A stretch of 64,000 bases of DNA from Aquitalea magnusonii (GTDB lineage: Bacteria > Pseudomonadota > Gammaproteobacteria > Burkholderiales > Chromobacteriaceae), in contig NZ_QJKC01000008.1 of the NCBI RefSeq assembly GCF_003202035.1, positions 124,001-188,000 on the forward strand. The letters are read 5' to 3'. This document shows positions 27,028 through 36,470 of the stretch, in pieces; position 1 is the first letter of the stretch, and each line of letters starts with the position of its first letter. Both the position numbers and the translations under genes were made by a program. The notes beneath the pieces are model-generated. The model saw only the letters and a list, made by a program, of their open reading frames with translations, made no database searches and was not told the origin of the DNA.

Positions 27028-28437
27028 GTGCCCCACTCCGCTTCCGAACTGGCAGATTATGATCACGTCCGGCAATGGGCGATGCAGTCGCTGTTCCAGC
27101 ATATGGACGATCTCTACCAGGGCACGGTAATCGTGGACGAGCAGGCGCGCATCATCTGGATCAATGCCCGCTATGCCGGGCGCTTCGGCTTTGCCGACCC
27201 GCAAAGCGCACTGGGCCAGCCAGTGGAAAACGTCATTCCCAATAGCCAGATGCGCGAGGTGCTGCGCACCGGCGAACCCATGCTGCTGGACATCATGCCC
27301 ACCGGCGACGACCAGCTGGTGGTCACCCGCCTGCCGCTGAAGGATGCAAGCGGCCGTACGGTGGGCGCGGTCGGCTTTGCCCTGTTCGACCAGATCCAGT
27401 CACTGGCGCCGCTGGTGGCCAAATTCACCCGGCTGGCCGAGGAACTGGCCGCCACCCGCGAATCGCTGGCGCAGGCACGCCGTGCCAAATACAGCTTTGA
27501 ACATTTTGTCGGCGACAGCCCGCTGATCAGCGAGGTCAAGCGCCAGGCGCGGCTGGCGGCACCGCTGGAAGGGGCAGTGTTGTTGCTGGGCGAAACCGGC
27601 ACCGGCAAGGAAGTGCTGGCTCACGCCATTCACGCTGCCTCGCCACGGGCAGGCAAGCCGCTGGTCAGCCTGAACATGGCGGCCATTCCCGACACCCTGC
27701 TGGAAGCCGAGTTGTTTGGTGCCAGCGCCGGCGCCTATACCGGGGCGGACAAGAAAGGTCGCAGCGGCAAGCTGCAACTGGCCGATGGCGGCACGCTGTT
27801 TCTGGATGAAATCGGCGACATGCCGGCCGCACTGCAGGCCAAGCTGCTGCGGGTATTGCAGGACAAGGAGTTCGAACAGCTGGGCTCCAACCGCGTGCTG
27901 CGCGCGGATATCCGCATCATTGCCGCCACCTCGGCCCGGCTGGAAGAAAAAGTCAGCGCCGGCAGCTTCCGCGCCGATCTCTACTACCGGCTGAATGTAC
28001 TGACCATCCAGCTGCCGCCGCTGCGCGCCCATCTGCAGGATTTGCCCGTGCTGTGCGAATCGCTGCTGCTGCAACTGGCACAGCGCGGCCACATGGGGCG
28101 CTGCCAGCTGACCGCGGCGGCCCTGCAGCGGCTGGCCGCCTACCACTGGCCGGGCAATGTGCGCGAGCTGCGCAATATTCTGGAGCGGGCCAGCATGCTC
28201 AGCCAGGGCGACATGCTGGACGAAGCCGACATCAGCAGCCTGCTCGGCCCCTTGCCTGCCGGGCAGCAGGATGGCGGCGACTATCAGCAGCACATGGCGC
28301 GTTTCGAGGCGCAATTGCTGCGGCAGGCACTGGCCAGCGCCGCCGGCCATGTGCCGACAGCCGCCCGCCAGCTGGGCATGGGCCGCGCCACCCTGTACAA
28401 GAAGCTGGCGGCGCTGGGCATCCGCACCTCCCCCTGA
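27028..28437 (+). CDS. Sigma-54-dependent activator with N-terminal PAS domain
   Basis: A 469-residue enhancer-binding protein. Residues from about 20 to 130 form a PAS-like sensor (GTVIVDEQARIIWINARYAGRFG). The AAA+ domain has Walker A GETGTGKE, the sigma-54 contact loop as GAYTGA rather than GAFTGA, Walker B GGTLFLDEIGDM and the WPGNVRELRN signature. A C-terminal Fis-type helix-turn-helix ends it (AARQLGMGRATLYKKL). The GTG start at 27028 has an AAGGA site. It stands directly before a sigma-54 promoter and the ketone-body genes, so it is their likely activator; the signal sensed by PAS is unknown. Confidence 0.88.
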   Translation: MPHSASELADYDHVRQWAMQSLFQHMDDLYQGTVIVDEQARIIWINARYAGRFGFADPQSALGQPVENVIPNSQMREVLRTGEPMLLDIMPTGDDQLVVTRLPLKDASGRTVGAVGFALFDQIQSLAPLVAKFTRLAEELAATRESLAQARRAKYSFEHFVGDSPLISEVKRQARLAAPLEGAVLLLGETGTGKEVLAHAIHAASPRAGKPLVSLNMAAIPDTLLEAELFGASAGAYTGADKKGRSGKLQLADGGTLFLDEIGDMPAALQAKLLRVLQDKEFEQLGSNRVLRADIRIIAATSARLEEKVSAGSFRADLYYRLNVLTIQLPPLRAHLQDLPVLCESLLLQLAQRGHMGRCQLTAAALQRLAAYHWPGNVRELRNILERASMLSQGDMLDEADISSLLGPLPAGQQDGGDYQQHMARFEAQLLRQALASAAGHVPTAARQLGMGRATLYKKLAALGIRTSP

Positions 28438-28453
28438 GGGGTCGTCCGGGCTC

Positions 28454-28469
28454 GTCTCCAAACAGAGAC
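28454..28469. promoter_or_regulatory. Upstream activator site 1
   Basis: GTCTC-CAAACA-GAGAC, a 16-bp dyad identical to the copy at 28544. Its position, 153-168 bp before the -24 GG, is typical for a sigma-54 enhancer. Confidence 0.75.
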
Positions 28470-28543
28470 GGCGTCCACCGGACGAGACAGCCAGCGCACA
28501 CCCCGCCAACAGCGGCCCGGATAGGGGCCGCCAGCGCCATAGC

Positions 28544-28559
28544 GTCTCCAAACAGAGAC
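28544..28559. promoter_or_regulatory. Upstream activator site 2
   Basis: A second identical copy of the 16-bp dyad, 90 bp from the first and about 64 bp before the -24 GG. The pair probably binds the adjacent activator. Confidence 0.75.
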
Positions 28560-28621
28560 AGCAAGCCCTCACCGCCAGCACAAATCACAGCAAGTGATTG
28601 ATTTTATTCAGTCATCAATTC

Positions 28622-28637
28622 AGGCACGCTTCCTGCT
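28622..28637 (+). promoter_or_regulatory. Sigma-54 promoter of the ketone-body operon
   Basis: AGGCACG-CTTC-CTGCT matches TGGCACG-N4-TTGCW in all but two positions. The GG (28623-28624) and GC (28635-28636) have the required spacing. Transcription would start near 28648, giving a leader of about 75 bases before the permease. Confidence 0.8.
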
Positions 28638-28721
28638 GTTATCCCGTTCAGGGACCTGGCCATGCGTCAGGTCCACACAAGGGCCCCGCAGTGGGCCGCA
28701 CAACAATAGAGGAGATGCACC

Positions 28722-30113
28722 ATGAGTTTTATCGTGGTTTTGCTGGCACTGTTCTTCCTGATGCTGGCCGCCTACCGCGGCTATAGCGTCATCCTGATGG
28801 CCCCGCTGGCGGCACTGGGTGCCGTGCTGCTGACCGACCCCTCGGCCGTGGCGCCTGCCTTCAGCGGGCTGTTCATGGACAAGATGGTGGGCTTCGTCAA
28901 ACTGTACTTTCCGGTATTCCTGCTCGGTTCGGTGTTTGGCAAGCTGGTGGAGCTGTCCGGCTTTTCCAAATCCATTGTCGCCGCCGTCATCCGCTTTATC
29001 GGCGAGAAACGCGCCATCGCCGTCATCGTCGCCGTGTGCGCGCTGCTGACTTATGGCGGGGTTTCGCTGTTTGTGGTGGTGTTCGCCGTCTATCCCTTTG
29101 CCGCCGAGATGTTCCGCCAGAGCAATATTCCCAAGCGGCTGATTCCCGGCACCGTGGCGCTGGGCGCCTTTTCCTTCACCATGGATGCGCTACCGGGTAC
29201 CCCGCAGATCCAGAACATCATCCCCACGACATTCTTCAAGACCACGGCCTGGGCCGCGCCGGCGCTGGGTGTGGTGGGCGCGCTGTTCATCACCATCGTC
29301 GGCCTCACTTATCTGGAATGGCGCCGCCGCAGCCTGATGGCCAAGGGCGAAGGCTATGGCACCGACTTGCGCAACGAGCCGGAACAGATCGACACCAGCA
29401 ATCTGCCCTCGCCCTGGCTGGCCATTGCCCCCTTGCTATTGATCGGCATCAGCAACTTTGCCTTCACCCGCTGGATTCCGGCCTGGTATGGCGCCAGCCA
29501 CGAGCTGAAACTGGCCGGCATGGCCAAGCCGGTCACCACGCAGATCTCCACCGTCACCGCCATCTGGTCGGTGGAAGCCGCCCTGCTGCTGGGCATTGCC
29601 TTTGTGGTGCTGACCGCCTGGCCCGCCATCCGCGAGAAGTTTGCCGAAGGCAGCAAGGGCGCGATTGCCGGGGCCATGCTGGCGGCGATGAACACCGCCT
29701 CGGAATACGGCTTTGGTGCGGTGATTGCCGCCCTGCCCGGCTTTATGGTGATTGCGCATGCCTTGCAGAACATTCCCAACCCGCTGGTCAATGCCGCCGT
29801 CACCGTCAGCACGCTGGCCGGCGTGACTGGTTCGGCCTCCGGCGGCATGAGCATTGCGCTGGCCGCCATGGGCGAGCAGTTCATCAGCGCCTGCCAGGCT
29901 GCCGGCATTCCGCTGGAAGTGCTGCACCGGGTAGTCGCCATGGCCAGTGGCGGCATGGACACCCTGCCGCATAACGGCGCAGTGATCACCCTGCTGGCGG
30001 TCACCGGCCTCACCCACCGCGAGGCTTACCGCGACATCTTTGCCGTCACCCTGATCAAGACGCTGGCGGTGTTCTTCGTGATTACCGTGTTCTATCTCAC
30101 CGGTCTTGTGTAA
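28722..30113 (+). CDS. GntP family permease (probable 3-hydroxybutyrate or short organic-acid uptake)
   Basis: A 463-residue, roughly 12-14-helix inner-membrane transporter of the GntP family, with conserved GGVSLFVVVFAVYPFAAEMFR, ALPGTPQIQNIIPT and GASGGMSIALAAMG-like (SASGGMSIALAAMG) segments. GntP members import gluconate or hydroxy-acids; neighbouring 3-hydroxybutyrate dehydrogenase and CoA-transferase genes make 3-hydroxybutyrate or acetoacetate the likely cargo (inference). GAGGAG lies before the ATG. It is the first gene after the sigma-54 promoter. Confidence 0.87.
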   Translation: MSFIVVLLALFFLMLAAYRGYSVILMAPLAALGAVLLTDPSAVAPAFSGLFMDKMVGFVKLYFPVFLLGSVFGKLVELSGFSKSIVAAVIRFIGEKRAIAVIVAVCALLTYGGVSLFVVVFAVYPFAAEMFRQSNIPKRLIPGTVALGAFSFTMDALPGTPQIQNIIPTTFFKTTAWAAPALGVVGALFITIVGLTYLEWRRRSLMAKGEGYGTDLRNEPEQIDTSNLPSPWLAIAPLLLIGISNFAFTRWIPAWYGASHELKLAGMAKPVTTQISTVTAIWSVEAALLLGIAFVVLTAWPAIREKFAEGSKGAIAGAMLAAMNTASEYGFGAVIAALPGFMVIAHALQNIPNPLVNAAVTVSTLAGVTGSASGGMSIALAAMGEQFISACQAAGIPLEVLHRVVAMASGGMDTLPHNGAVITLLAVTGLTHREAYRDIFAVTLIKTLAVFFVITVFYLTGLV

Positions 30114-30129
30114 ACCCATCCATCACAGC

Positions 30130-30151
30130 GGCCCCGCCCTGCGGCGGGGCC
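30130..30151. repeat. Intercistronic hairpin between permease and dehydrogenase
   Basis: GGCCCCGCC and GGCGGGGCC with a 4-base loop. There is no T-run; it may protect or separate parts of the operon mRNA. Confidence 0.5.
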
Positions 30152-30167
30152 TGACAGGATAAGCATC

Positions 30168-30944
30168 ATGACTTCACTGGCAGGAAAAACCGCGCTGGTT
30201 ACCGGCTCCACCAGCGGCATTGGTCTGGGCATTGCCCAGGCGCTGGCCGAGGCCGGCGCCAATATCGTGCTCAACGGCTTTGGCGATATTGAAGCGGCAC
30301 TGGCCCACATCCGCACCACCGGCGTGCGGGCCTGGCATAACCCGGCAGATTTGTCCGACCCGGCCCAGATCGACGCATTGTGCGCCTTTGCCGCACACGA
30401 AACCGGCGGCGTGGACATTCTGGTCAACAATGCCGGCATCCAGCATGTGGCGCCCATCGAGACCTTTCCCCCGGCGCAATGGGACAAGGTGCTGGCCATC
30501 AATCTGAGCGCGGTGTTCCACACCAGCCGCCTGCTGTTGCCGCTGATGCGCCAGCGCGGCTGGGGCCGCATCATCAATATCGCCTCTACCCATGGCCTGG
30601 TGGCCTCCAGCGGCAAATCCGCCTATGTAGCCGCCAAGCACGGCGTGCTGGGCCTGACCAAGACCGTGGCGCTGGAAACCGCCCACAGCCCCGTCACCTG
30701 CAATGCCATTTGTCCGGGCTGGGTGCTCACCCCGCTGGTGGCACAGCAGATAGCCGACCGTGCCAAAGCGCAGGGCATCAGCCCTGAGCAGGCCCAGCGC
30801 GACTTGCTGGCCGAGAAACAACCCTCCGGCCAGTTTGTCACGCCGCAGCAACTGGGCGCGCTGGCGGTGTTTCTGTGCAGTCCGGCGGCCGACGAAGTAC
30901 GCGGCGCCACCTGGGCCATGGATGGCGGCTGGACCGCCCAATAA
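30168..30944 (+). CDS. bdhA: 3-hydroxybutyrate dehydrogenase
   Basis: A 258-residue SDR oxidising D-3-hydroxybutyrate to acetoacetate with NAD. The nucleotide motif is [12 protein letters not shown] and NNAGIQHV is the core; catalytic S140, Y153 and K157 are in place ([10 protein letters not shown]...SAYVAAKHG). The C-terminal [13 protein letters not shown] is typical of bacterial BDH. Next to a CoA-transferase pair, this gives the route 3-hydroxybutyrate to acetoacetate to acetoacetyl-CoA. Confidence 0.93.
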   Translation: MTSLAGKTALVTGSTSGIGLGIAQALAEAGANIVLNGFGDIEAALAHIRTTGVRAWHNPADLSDPAQIDALCAFAAHETGGVDILVNNAGIQHVAPIETFPPAQWDKVLAINLSAVFHTSRLLLPLMRQRGWGRIINIASTHGLVASSGKSAYVAAKHGVLGLTKTVALETAHSPVTCNAICPGWVLTPLVAQQIADRAKAQGISPEQAQRDLLAEKQPSGQFVTPQQLGALAVFLCSPAADEVRGATWAMDGGWTAQ

Positions 30945-30963
30945 GCAAAGCAAGGACCATGCA

Positions 30964-31677
30964 ATGAACAAGCTTTACCCGGATGCCGCCAGCGCGCTGG
31001 CGGACATTGTGGCCGACGGCCAGACCATCGCCGTGGGCGGCTTTGGCCTGTGCGGCATCCCCGAGGCGCTGATCGCCGCGCTGCGCGACAGCGGCGTGCG
31101 CAATCTCACCGCCATTTCCAATAATGCCGGGGTGGACGGCTTTGGCCTGGGCCAGCTGCTCAATACCCGGCAGATCCGCAAGATGATTGCCTCCTATGTG
31201 GGAGAGAACAAGGAATTCGAACGCCAGTACCTGAGCGGCGAGCTGGAGCTGGAATTCACCCCGCAAGGCACGCTGGCGGAAAAACTGCGCGCCGGCGGCA
31301 GCGGCATTCCGGCCTTTTTCACCCGCACCGGCTACGGCACGCTGGTGGCCGAGGGCAAGGAAGTGCGCGAATTCAACGGCCTGCCGCATATCCTGGAGCA
31401 GGCGTTGCAGGCCGATGTGGCGCTGGTCAAGGCCTGGAAGGCCGACCGCGCCGGTAATCTGCTTTACCGCCGTACCGCGCGCAATTTCAATCCCAATGTC
31501 GCCATGGCCGGACGCATCACCGTGGCCGAGGTAGAAGAGATCGTGGAAAACGGCATGCTGGACCCGGACGCCATCCACACCCCCGGCATTTTCGTGCAGC
31601 GACTGGTGCTCAATCTCCATCCCGAAAAACGCATCGAGCAGCGCACCGTGCGCGCTGCCAGTCTGGCGGAGGCATAA
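30964..31677 (+). CDS. scoA: 3-oxoacid CoA-transferase subunit A
   Basis: A 237-residue alpha subunit of a succinyl-CoA:acetoacetate-type CoA-transferase. The typical start [34 protein letters not shown] holds the glycine-rich CoA-binding motif, followed by SNNAG and the [16 protein letters not shown] segment. It works with subunit B encoded 2 bp downstream. Succinyl-CoA as donor is probable from the family, but acetate-type (AtoDA) specificity cannot be excluded. Confidence 0.93.
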   Translation: MNKLYPDAASALADIVADGQTIAVGGFGLCGIPEALIAALRDSGVRNLTAISNNAGVDGFGLGQLLNTRQIRKMIASYVGENKEFERQYLSGELELEFTPQGTLAEKLRAGGSGIPAFFTRTGYGTLVAEGKEVREFNGLPHILEQALQADVALVKAWKADRAGNLLYRRTARNFNPNVAMAGRITVAEVEEIVENGMLDPDAIHTPGIFVQRLVLNLHPEKRIEQRTVRAASLAEA

Positions 31678-31679
31678 GC

Positions 31680-32360
31680 ATGGCCTGGACCCGAGAACAA
31701 ATGGCCGCCCGTGCGGCACAGGAATTGCAGGACGGCTTTTATGTCAATCTGGGCATTGGCCTGCCCACGCTGGTGGCCAATCATGTGCCCGCCGGCATGG
31801 AGGTATGGCTGCAGTCGGAAAACGGCCTGCTGGGCATCGGCCCGTTTCCGACCGCAGACGAGATAGACCCGGACCTGATCAACGCCGGCAAGCAGACCAT
31901 CACCACCCTGCCCGGCTCGGCCATTTTCAGCTCGGCCGACTCCTTCGGCATGATTCGCGGCGGCAAGATCGATCTGGCCATTCTGGGGGCGATGCAGGTG
32001 AGCCAGCGTGGCGATCTGGCGAACTGGATGATTCCCGGCAAGATGGTCAAGGGCATGGGCGGCGCGATGGACCTGGTGGCTGGCGTCGGCAAGGTGGTGG
32101 TGCTGATGGAACATACCGCCAAGAAAAAGGACGGCAGCGAAGAAGCCAAGCTGCTGGAGCGCTGCACCCTGCCGCTGACCGGCGTGGGGGTGGTCAGCCT
32201 GATCATCACCGACCTGGGGGTGATCCGGGTGGAGGCCGACGGCCTGCATCTGCAGGAGCTGGCGCCGGGTGTCAGCCTGCATGACATCTGCTCGCGCACC
32301 GCTGCGCCGCTGAAGCTGTCGGCCATGGTCAGCAGCGGACAGCCCGCCTTGGCCTGCTGA
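31680..32360 (+). CDS. scoB: 3-oxoacid CoA-transferase subunit B
   Basis: The 226-residue beta subunit bearing the catalytic glutamate E47 in the SENGLLG motif, which forms the glutamyl-CoA thioester. Other family segments are [17 protein letters not shown] and [11 protein letters not shown]. Translation is probably coupled to subunit A. A bidirectional terminator follows and ends the operon. Confidence 0.95.
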   Translation: MAWTREQMAARAAQELQDGFYVNLGIGLPTLVANHVPAGMEVWLQSENGLLGIGPFPTADEIDPDLINAGKQTITTLPGSAIFSSADSFGMIRGGKIDLAILGAMQVSQRGDLANWMIPGKMVKGMGGAMDLVAGVGKVVVLMEHTAKKKDGSEEAKLLERCTLPLTGVGVVSLIITDLGVIRVEADGLHLQELAPGVSLHDICSRTAAPLKLSAMVSSGQPALAC

Positions 32361-32392
32361 GCGGTATCAGCCGCGCCAGGCGACCGGCGCAG

Positions 32393-32430
32393 AAAAAAAG
32401 CACGCCGTCGGCAAAACGGGCGTGCTTTTT
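32393..32430. terminator. Bidirectional terminator between scoB and ubiB
   Basis: GCACGCC and GGCGTGC pair; seven A before and five T after the stem supply T-runs on both strands for two convergent genes. Confidence 0.88.
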
Positions 32431-32480
32431 CTTGGCTGGAACGGCGGGCAACAGCGCCGCAGGAGCTTGCTGAGTGGCGC

Positions 32481-34007
32481 TTACAACAAGGACTTGGCCA
32501 GCAAGACCGTCAGCAGGATGGCAATCAGCGTCAGCAGGAAGTTCTGCCGTTTCTGCTCACGCATCAGCTGGATATAGCCTTCCACCAGCAGATCGCTCTT
32601 GGCCGCCGACAGCGCCTCGTTCAGCTTGCGCGGCAGCGTGGGCAGGGTGGTGGCCCATTGCGGAGCCTCCTGCTTGAGCGTGCGCAACATGCCGCGCCAG
32701 CCCATCTGCTCGTTCATCCACTTGGTAAGGAAGGGCTTGGCGGTGACCCACAAGTCCAGATTGGGGTCCAGCTGGCGGCCCAGGCCCTCGATATTGAGCA
32801 GGGTTTTCTGCAGCAATACCAACTGCGGCTGGATTTCCACATTGAAGCGACGGCTGGTTTCAAACAGGCGCAGCAGCACCAGACCGAAGGAAATCTCCGA
32901 CAAGGGCTTTTCGAAAATCGGCTCGCACACCGTGCGTACCGCCGCCTCCAGCTCCTCGGCGCGGGTTTCTTTCGGCACCCAGCCGGATTCGATATGCGCG
33001 GTGGCCACGCGGTGGTAATCGCGATTGAAGAAGGCCAGGAAATTCACTGCCAGATAATGCTTGTCCTCGTCGGTGAGGCTGCCGACGATGCCGAAGTCCA
33101 GCGCGATATAACGGCCATCCTCCGCCACGAAGATATTGCCCGGATGCATGTCGGCATGGAAAAAGCCGTGACGGAACACCTGGGTAAAGAAGATCTCCAC
33201 GCCAAAGCGCGACAGCTTGCTCAAGTCCACACCCTGCTCGCGCAGGCGCTCGATCTGCCCCACCGGCGTGCCATGCATCCACTCCAGCGTCAGTACCTGA
33301 CGGTTGGTGTAGTCGTAAAACACTTCCGGCACGATCAGCATGTCCGAACCGATAAAGTTGCGGCGCAGCTGCGAGGCATTGGCCGCCTCGTGCATCATGT
33401 CCAGTTCGTCGTGCAGGTATTTGTCGAACTCGGCCACCACCTCGCGCGGCTTCAGCCGTTTGCCGTCGATGAAGAAGCGCTCCACCCAGCGGGCCAGCGT
33501 GGCCATCAAGGCCAGGTCCTGCTCGATCACCGGCTGGATGCCGGGACGCAATACCTTGACCGCCACTTCGCGGCCACGGCTGCCATCCGGCTGTTTCAGC
33601 CAGGCCTTGTGCACCTGTGCCACCGAAGCACTGGCCACCGGGGTGATCTCAAAATCCACATACAGGTTTTCCACCGGCTGGCCAAAGCTCTGTTCGATCA
33701 CCTGCCGCGCCAGTGCGCCGTCAAACGGGGCCACGCGGTCCTGCAACTGCGCCAGCGCGTCGGCATAGTCCGGCGGCAGCAGATCGCGCCGGGTGGACAA
33801 TACCTGGCCGAACTTGACGAAAATCGGCCCCAGGCTTTCCAGCGCCAGCCGGACACGCTCGGGCAGCGGTGCGCTGACATCACGCGGCAGCGGACACAGC
33901 TTCAGCAGCGTATGGACAAAACCCAGCCGCGAATGGCCTTCGAAAAAATCATCCAGACCATAACGGTACAGCGTGGAAACAATCTTGAAAAAACGCGAAA
34001 TCCGCAT
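32481..34007 (-). CDS. ubiB: Ubiquinone biosynthesis kinase-like protein UbiB
   Basis: A 508-residue atypical kinase/ATPase required for ubiquinone synthesis. The KxGQ motif is seen in [16 protein letters not shown], the nucleotide loop in ASASVAQVH, and the catalytic core in HADMHPGN and ALDFGIVG. Two C-terminal hydrophobic segments (about 485-508, [19 protein letters not shown]) anchor it. It is the last gene of the run that starts with queA; ubiJ lies 17 bp upstream. Confidence 0.97.
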   Translation of the reverse strand: MRISRFFKIVSTLYRYGLDDFFEGHSRLGFVHTLLKLCPLPRDVSAPLPERVRLALESLGPIFVKFGQVLSTRRDLLPPDYADALAQLQDRVAPFDGALARQVIEQSFGQPVENLYVDFEITPVASASVAQVHKAWLKQPDGSRGREVAVKVLRPGIQPVIEQDLALMATLARWVERFFIDGKRLKPREVVAEFDKYLHDELDMMHEAANASQLRRNFIGSDMLIVPEVFYDYTNRQVLTLEWMHGTPVGQIERLREQGVDLSKLSRFGVEIFFTQVFRHGFFHADMHPGNIFVAEDGRYIALDFGIVGSLTDEDKHYLAVNFLAFFNRDYHRVATAHIESGWVPKETRAEELEAAVRTVCEPIFEKPLSEISFGLVLLRLFETSRRFNVEIQPQLVLLQKTLLNIEGLGRQLDPNLDLWVTAKPFLTKWMNEQMGWRGMLRTLKQEAPQWATTLPTLPRKLNEALSAAKSDLLVEGYIQLMREQKRQNFLLTLIAILLTVLLAKSLL

Positions 34008-34024
34008 AATGACCGGGCTAGCCC

Positions 34025-34603
34025 TTATTCCTTTGGTTTCACCAGCGCCGCTTCCAGCCGCGCCAGTCTTTTTTCGCTACGCGCCACATCGTCACGCAGG
34101 CTGTCCACGGCGGCCACAAAGCCGCCCACCGCCTGACGGCTGGCCAGCATGGGCGCTTCTTCGCGCAGGTGCTCCACCCAGTTTTCCAGCAGGCGCCAGG
34201 CAATTTCGCCCTTGAAGCCGAGCGAGGCGCGTGCCACGCGCTGCAAGCGGTGGGCCGCCGCATCGCCCATCACCCGCGACAGGTCTTCGCCGGCATCCCA
34301 GCGCAGCCGCGCAATCAGCCGGCCGATGGCCGCGGCCAGCTCGGCGTCGCCTTCCAGGCTGACATCGCTCAGCGCCGGGTCGCGACCGCTCACCGCCGCC
34401 AGCGCGGCGGCATGCTGCAAGCGGATGGTGGCCTCCGGCTCGCCGGCGCAGGCGGCCAGCCAGCCTTCATCGGTAATCACCCCGCGCACCGTCAGCGGAG
34501 CCAGCACGATGCCGACACGACGGCCGGCGTGGGCCGCCAGCTCGGCCCGCACGGCAGGCTGCTGGTTCAGCAGATGATTGAATACGGCAATCTGGATACG
34601 CAT
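34025..34603 (-). CDS. ubiJ: Ubiquinone biosynthesis accessory factor UbiJ
   Basis: A 192-residue protein with an SCP2-like lipid-binding domain (residues 1-110) and a C-terminal coiled coil ([21 protein letters not shown]). UbiJ helps the soluble ubiquinone-synthesis metabolon hold its lipid intermediates. The ATG at 34603 (MRIQIAV) with GGAGC ahead is preferred over a TTG two codons earlier. In E. coli the order is ubiE-ubiJ-ubiB; here a lysE-type exporter separates ubiE from ubiJ. Confidence 0.9.
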   Translation of the reverse strand: MRIQIAVFNHLLNQQPAVRAELAAHAGRRVGIVLAPLTVRGVITDEGWLAACAGEPEATIRLQHAAALAAVSGRDPALSDVSLEGDAELAAAIGRLIARLRWDAGEDLSRVMGDAAAHRLQRVARASLGFKGEIAWRLLENWVEHLREEAPMLASRQAVGGFVAAVDSLRDDVARSEKRLARLEAALVKPKE

Positions 34604-34634
34604 CAGCAATGCTCCACAAACAAGCGGCCCGGCT

Positions 34635-35264
34635 TCAGGGTTTCAAGCGGGCAAACAAGAGATTGATACCCAGCAGGATAAACAGGCCGCCACACAGCTG
34701 GTCCAGCCGCTGCGCCACACCCTTGCGCCGCAGCCACTCACCCAGCCGCGCCGACAGCAAGGCCAGCGCCGCACACCACAGCAGGCCGGTTGCCACGAAG
34801 GTAAGGCCAAGAATCACAAAGGACACGGCAGTGGCCCCCGGTTTGACGAACTGCGGCAGAAAAGCAAGGAAGAACAGCGCCACCTTGGGATTGAACAGAT
34901 TGGTGAAAAAAGCCTCGCGCAGGATCTTGCCGGGCCGTGCGGCTTGCAGCCGGGCGGCATCGCCAGCCACGCTGCTGCCGGGCTGGCGCAGCATCTTCAC
35001 ACCCAGGTACAGCAAATAGCCCGCGCCCAGCAGCTTGACCGCCAGAAAGGCCATGGCCGAGGCGGCCAGCAGCGCCGACAGGCCAAAGGCCGCCAGCAGG
35101 GTATGGCCAACACTGCCCAGGCCGATGCCCAGGGCCGACAGCAGGCCGACACGACTGCCCTGGGCCGTGCTGCGCCCCAGAATGTAAAAGGTGTCCGGGC
35201 CGGGCGTCAGGTTGAGCAACAAGCCTGCCGCCATGAAGGCCCACAGATTGGTGATGCCATCCAT
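34635..35264 (-). CDS. LysE/RhtB family amino-acid exporter
   Basis: A 209-residue inner-membrane exporter with about six helices. The family signature NLTPGPDTFYILGRS near the N terminus and FFTNLFNPKVALFFLAFLPQFV in the middle are clear. Substrate is unpredictable (homoserine, threonine, lysine and others are known). It sits unexpectedly between ubiE and ubiJ on the same strand. A perfect 16-bp palindrome (35308-35323) lies between ubiE and this gene and may uncouple its expression. Confidence 0.9.
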   Translation of the reverse strand: MDGITNLWAFMAAGLLLNLTPGPDTFYILGRSTAQGSRVGLLSALGIGLGSVGHTLLAAFGLSALLAASAMAFLAVKLLGAGYLLYLGVKMLRQPGSSVAGDAARLQAARPGKILREAFFTNLFNPKVALFFLAFLPQFVKPGATAVSFVILGLTFVATGLLWCAALALLSARLGEWLRRKGVAQRLDQLCGGLFILLGINLLFARLKP

Positions 35265-35307
35265 GGCGCTTTCCTTGTCATTGCCTTGCTCTGGCGAGCG
35301 GGGGAGC

Positions 35308-35323
35308 GCTGCCCGCGGGCAGC
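35308..35323. repeat. Perfect 16-bp palindrome upstream of the exporter
   Basis: GCTGCCCGCGGGCAGC is fully self-complementary, between the ubiE stop and the exporter start, without a T-run. Confidence 0.4.
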
Positions 35324-35336
35324 CTCCGCTGCCGGA

Positions 35337-36077
35337 TCAGAGTTTGTAGCCCTTGTGCAGCGCTACCACGCCGCCGGTCATATTGTGATAGTCCACCTTG
35401 CCGAAGCCGGCTTCCTGCATCATGGCTTTCAGGGTTTCCTGGTCCGGATGCATGCGGATGGATTCGGCCAGATACTGGTAGCTGTCGGCATCGCCGGCCA
35501 CCATCTTGCCCATCACCGGCAGCGCCTTGAAGGAGTAGAAGTCATAGAAGGGCGACAGCGGTTTCCAAACCTTGGAAAATTCCAGCACCATCAGCTTGCC
35601 GCCCGGCTTGAGCACGCGGCACATTTCTTTCAGCGCGGCGTCCTTGTGCGTCATGTTGCGCAGGCCAAAGGCCACCGACACCGCATCGAAGTAGTTGTCC
35701 GGGAACGGCAGCTTTTCCGCATCGGCCAGCGATACCGGCAGGATCAGGCCCTCGTCCAGCAGGCGGTCACGGCCCACGGTCAGCATGGAGCTGTTGATGT
35801 CGGTCAGCCACACTTCGCCCTTCTTGCCCACGCGCTTGGACCAGCCACGCGCCAGGTCGCCGGTGCCACCGGCGATGTCCAGCACCTTGTCGCCGGGCTT
35901 GACGCCGGAGGTGGTGAGGGTGAAATGCTTCCACACGCGATGCAGGCCACCGGACATCAGGTCGTTCATCACGTCGTACTTCTTGGCTACCGAGTGGAAA
36001 ACTTCGGCCACCTTGCCGGCTTTTTCACTCTCGGCCACCGTCTTGAAGCCAAAATGCGTTTCTTGATCCATATTCAC
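35337..36077 (-). CDS. ubiE: Ubiquinone/menaquinone biosynthesis C-methyltransferase UbiE
   Basis: A 246-residue class I SAM methyltransferase. Motif I is [15 protein letters not shown]. The family blocks [33 protein letters not shown] and [16 protein letters not shown] are all present, as is the C-terminal [14 protein letters not shown]. It methylates the ring in ubiquinone synthesis. The start overlaps the DUF971 stop by four bases. Confidence 0.97.
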   Translation of the reverse strand: MNMDQETHFGFKTVAESEKAGKVAEVFHSVAKKYDVMNDLMSGGLHRVWKHFTLTTSGVKPGDKVLDIAGGTGDLARGWSKRVGKKGEVWLTDINSSMLTVGRDRLLDEGLILPVSLADAEKLPFPDNYFDAVSVAFGLRNMTHKDAALKEMCRVLKPGGKLMVLEFSKVWKPLSPFYDFYSFKALPVMGKMVAGDADSYQYLAESIRMHPDQETLKAMMQEAGFGKVDYHNMTGGVVALHKGYKL

Positions 36078-36445
36078 TCCCTGCTCGCGCCTGCGGCGGC
36101 GAGGCGATTCAGATAATCCTGCCAGTATGCCTGTTGCTGCGCACCCAGCTCGTAAAGATAAGTCCAGCTGTAGAGGCCGCTGTCGTGGCCATCATCAAAA
36201 GTGATCTTCAAGGCGTAGTGGCCCACCGGCTCCAGCGCGGTGATGCCGACATGGCGCTTGCCCACCTGCAGCACTTCCTGACCGGCACCGTGGCCACGTA
36301 CCTCGGCCGAGGGCGAATATACCCGCAGATATTCGGCCGGCAGCTGGAAGCACGCACCATCATCAAAGCTGATTTCCAGCGTACGCGAAACGGCGTGCAG
36401 GGTGATTTCCTGCACCTGGGCACTATTGGGACTGATTCCTGCCAT
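36074..36445 (-). CDS. DUF971 family protein (gamma-butyrobetaine hydroxylase-like N-terminal domain)
   Basis: A 123-residue single-domain protein. The motif [29 protein letters not shown] and the later [27 protein letters not shown] are diagnostic for DUF971. It is often found beside ubiE in betaproteobacteria; its function is uncertain. ATG 36445 is chosen because the frame upstream is the antisense of queA. It is coupled to ubiE by ATGA overlap. Confidence 0.9.
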   Translation of the reverse strand: MAGISPNSAQVQEITLHAVSRTLEISFDDGACFQLPAEYLRVYSPSAEVRGHGAGQEVLQVGKRHVGITALEPVGHYALKITFDDGHDSGLYSWTYLYELGAQQQAYWQDYLNRLAAAGASRE

Positions 36446-36470
36446 GTCTGCCTCGTCGTGTAATGGGGCC

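Noticed and set aside
27028-28437. GAYTGA in place of GAFTGA as a sign of an inactive sigma-54 activator
   Set aside because: Tyr at this position occurs in active family members, and the remaining AAA+ motifs and the sigma-54 promoter nearby are intact.
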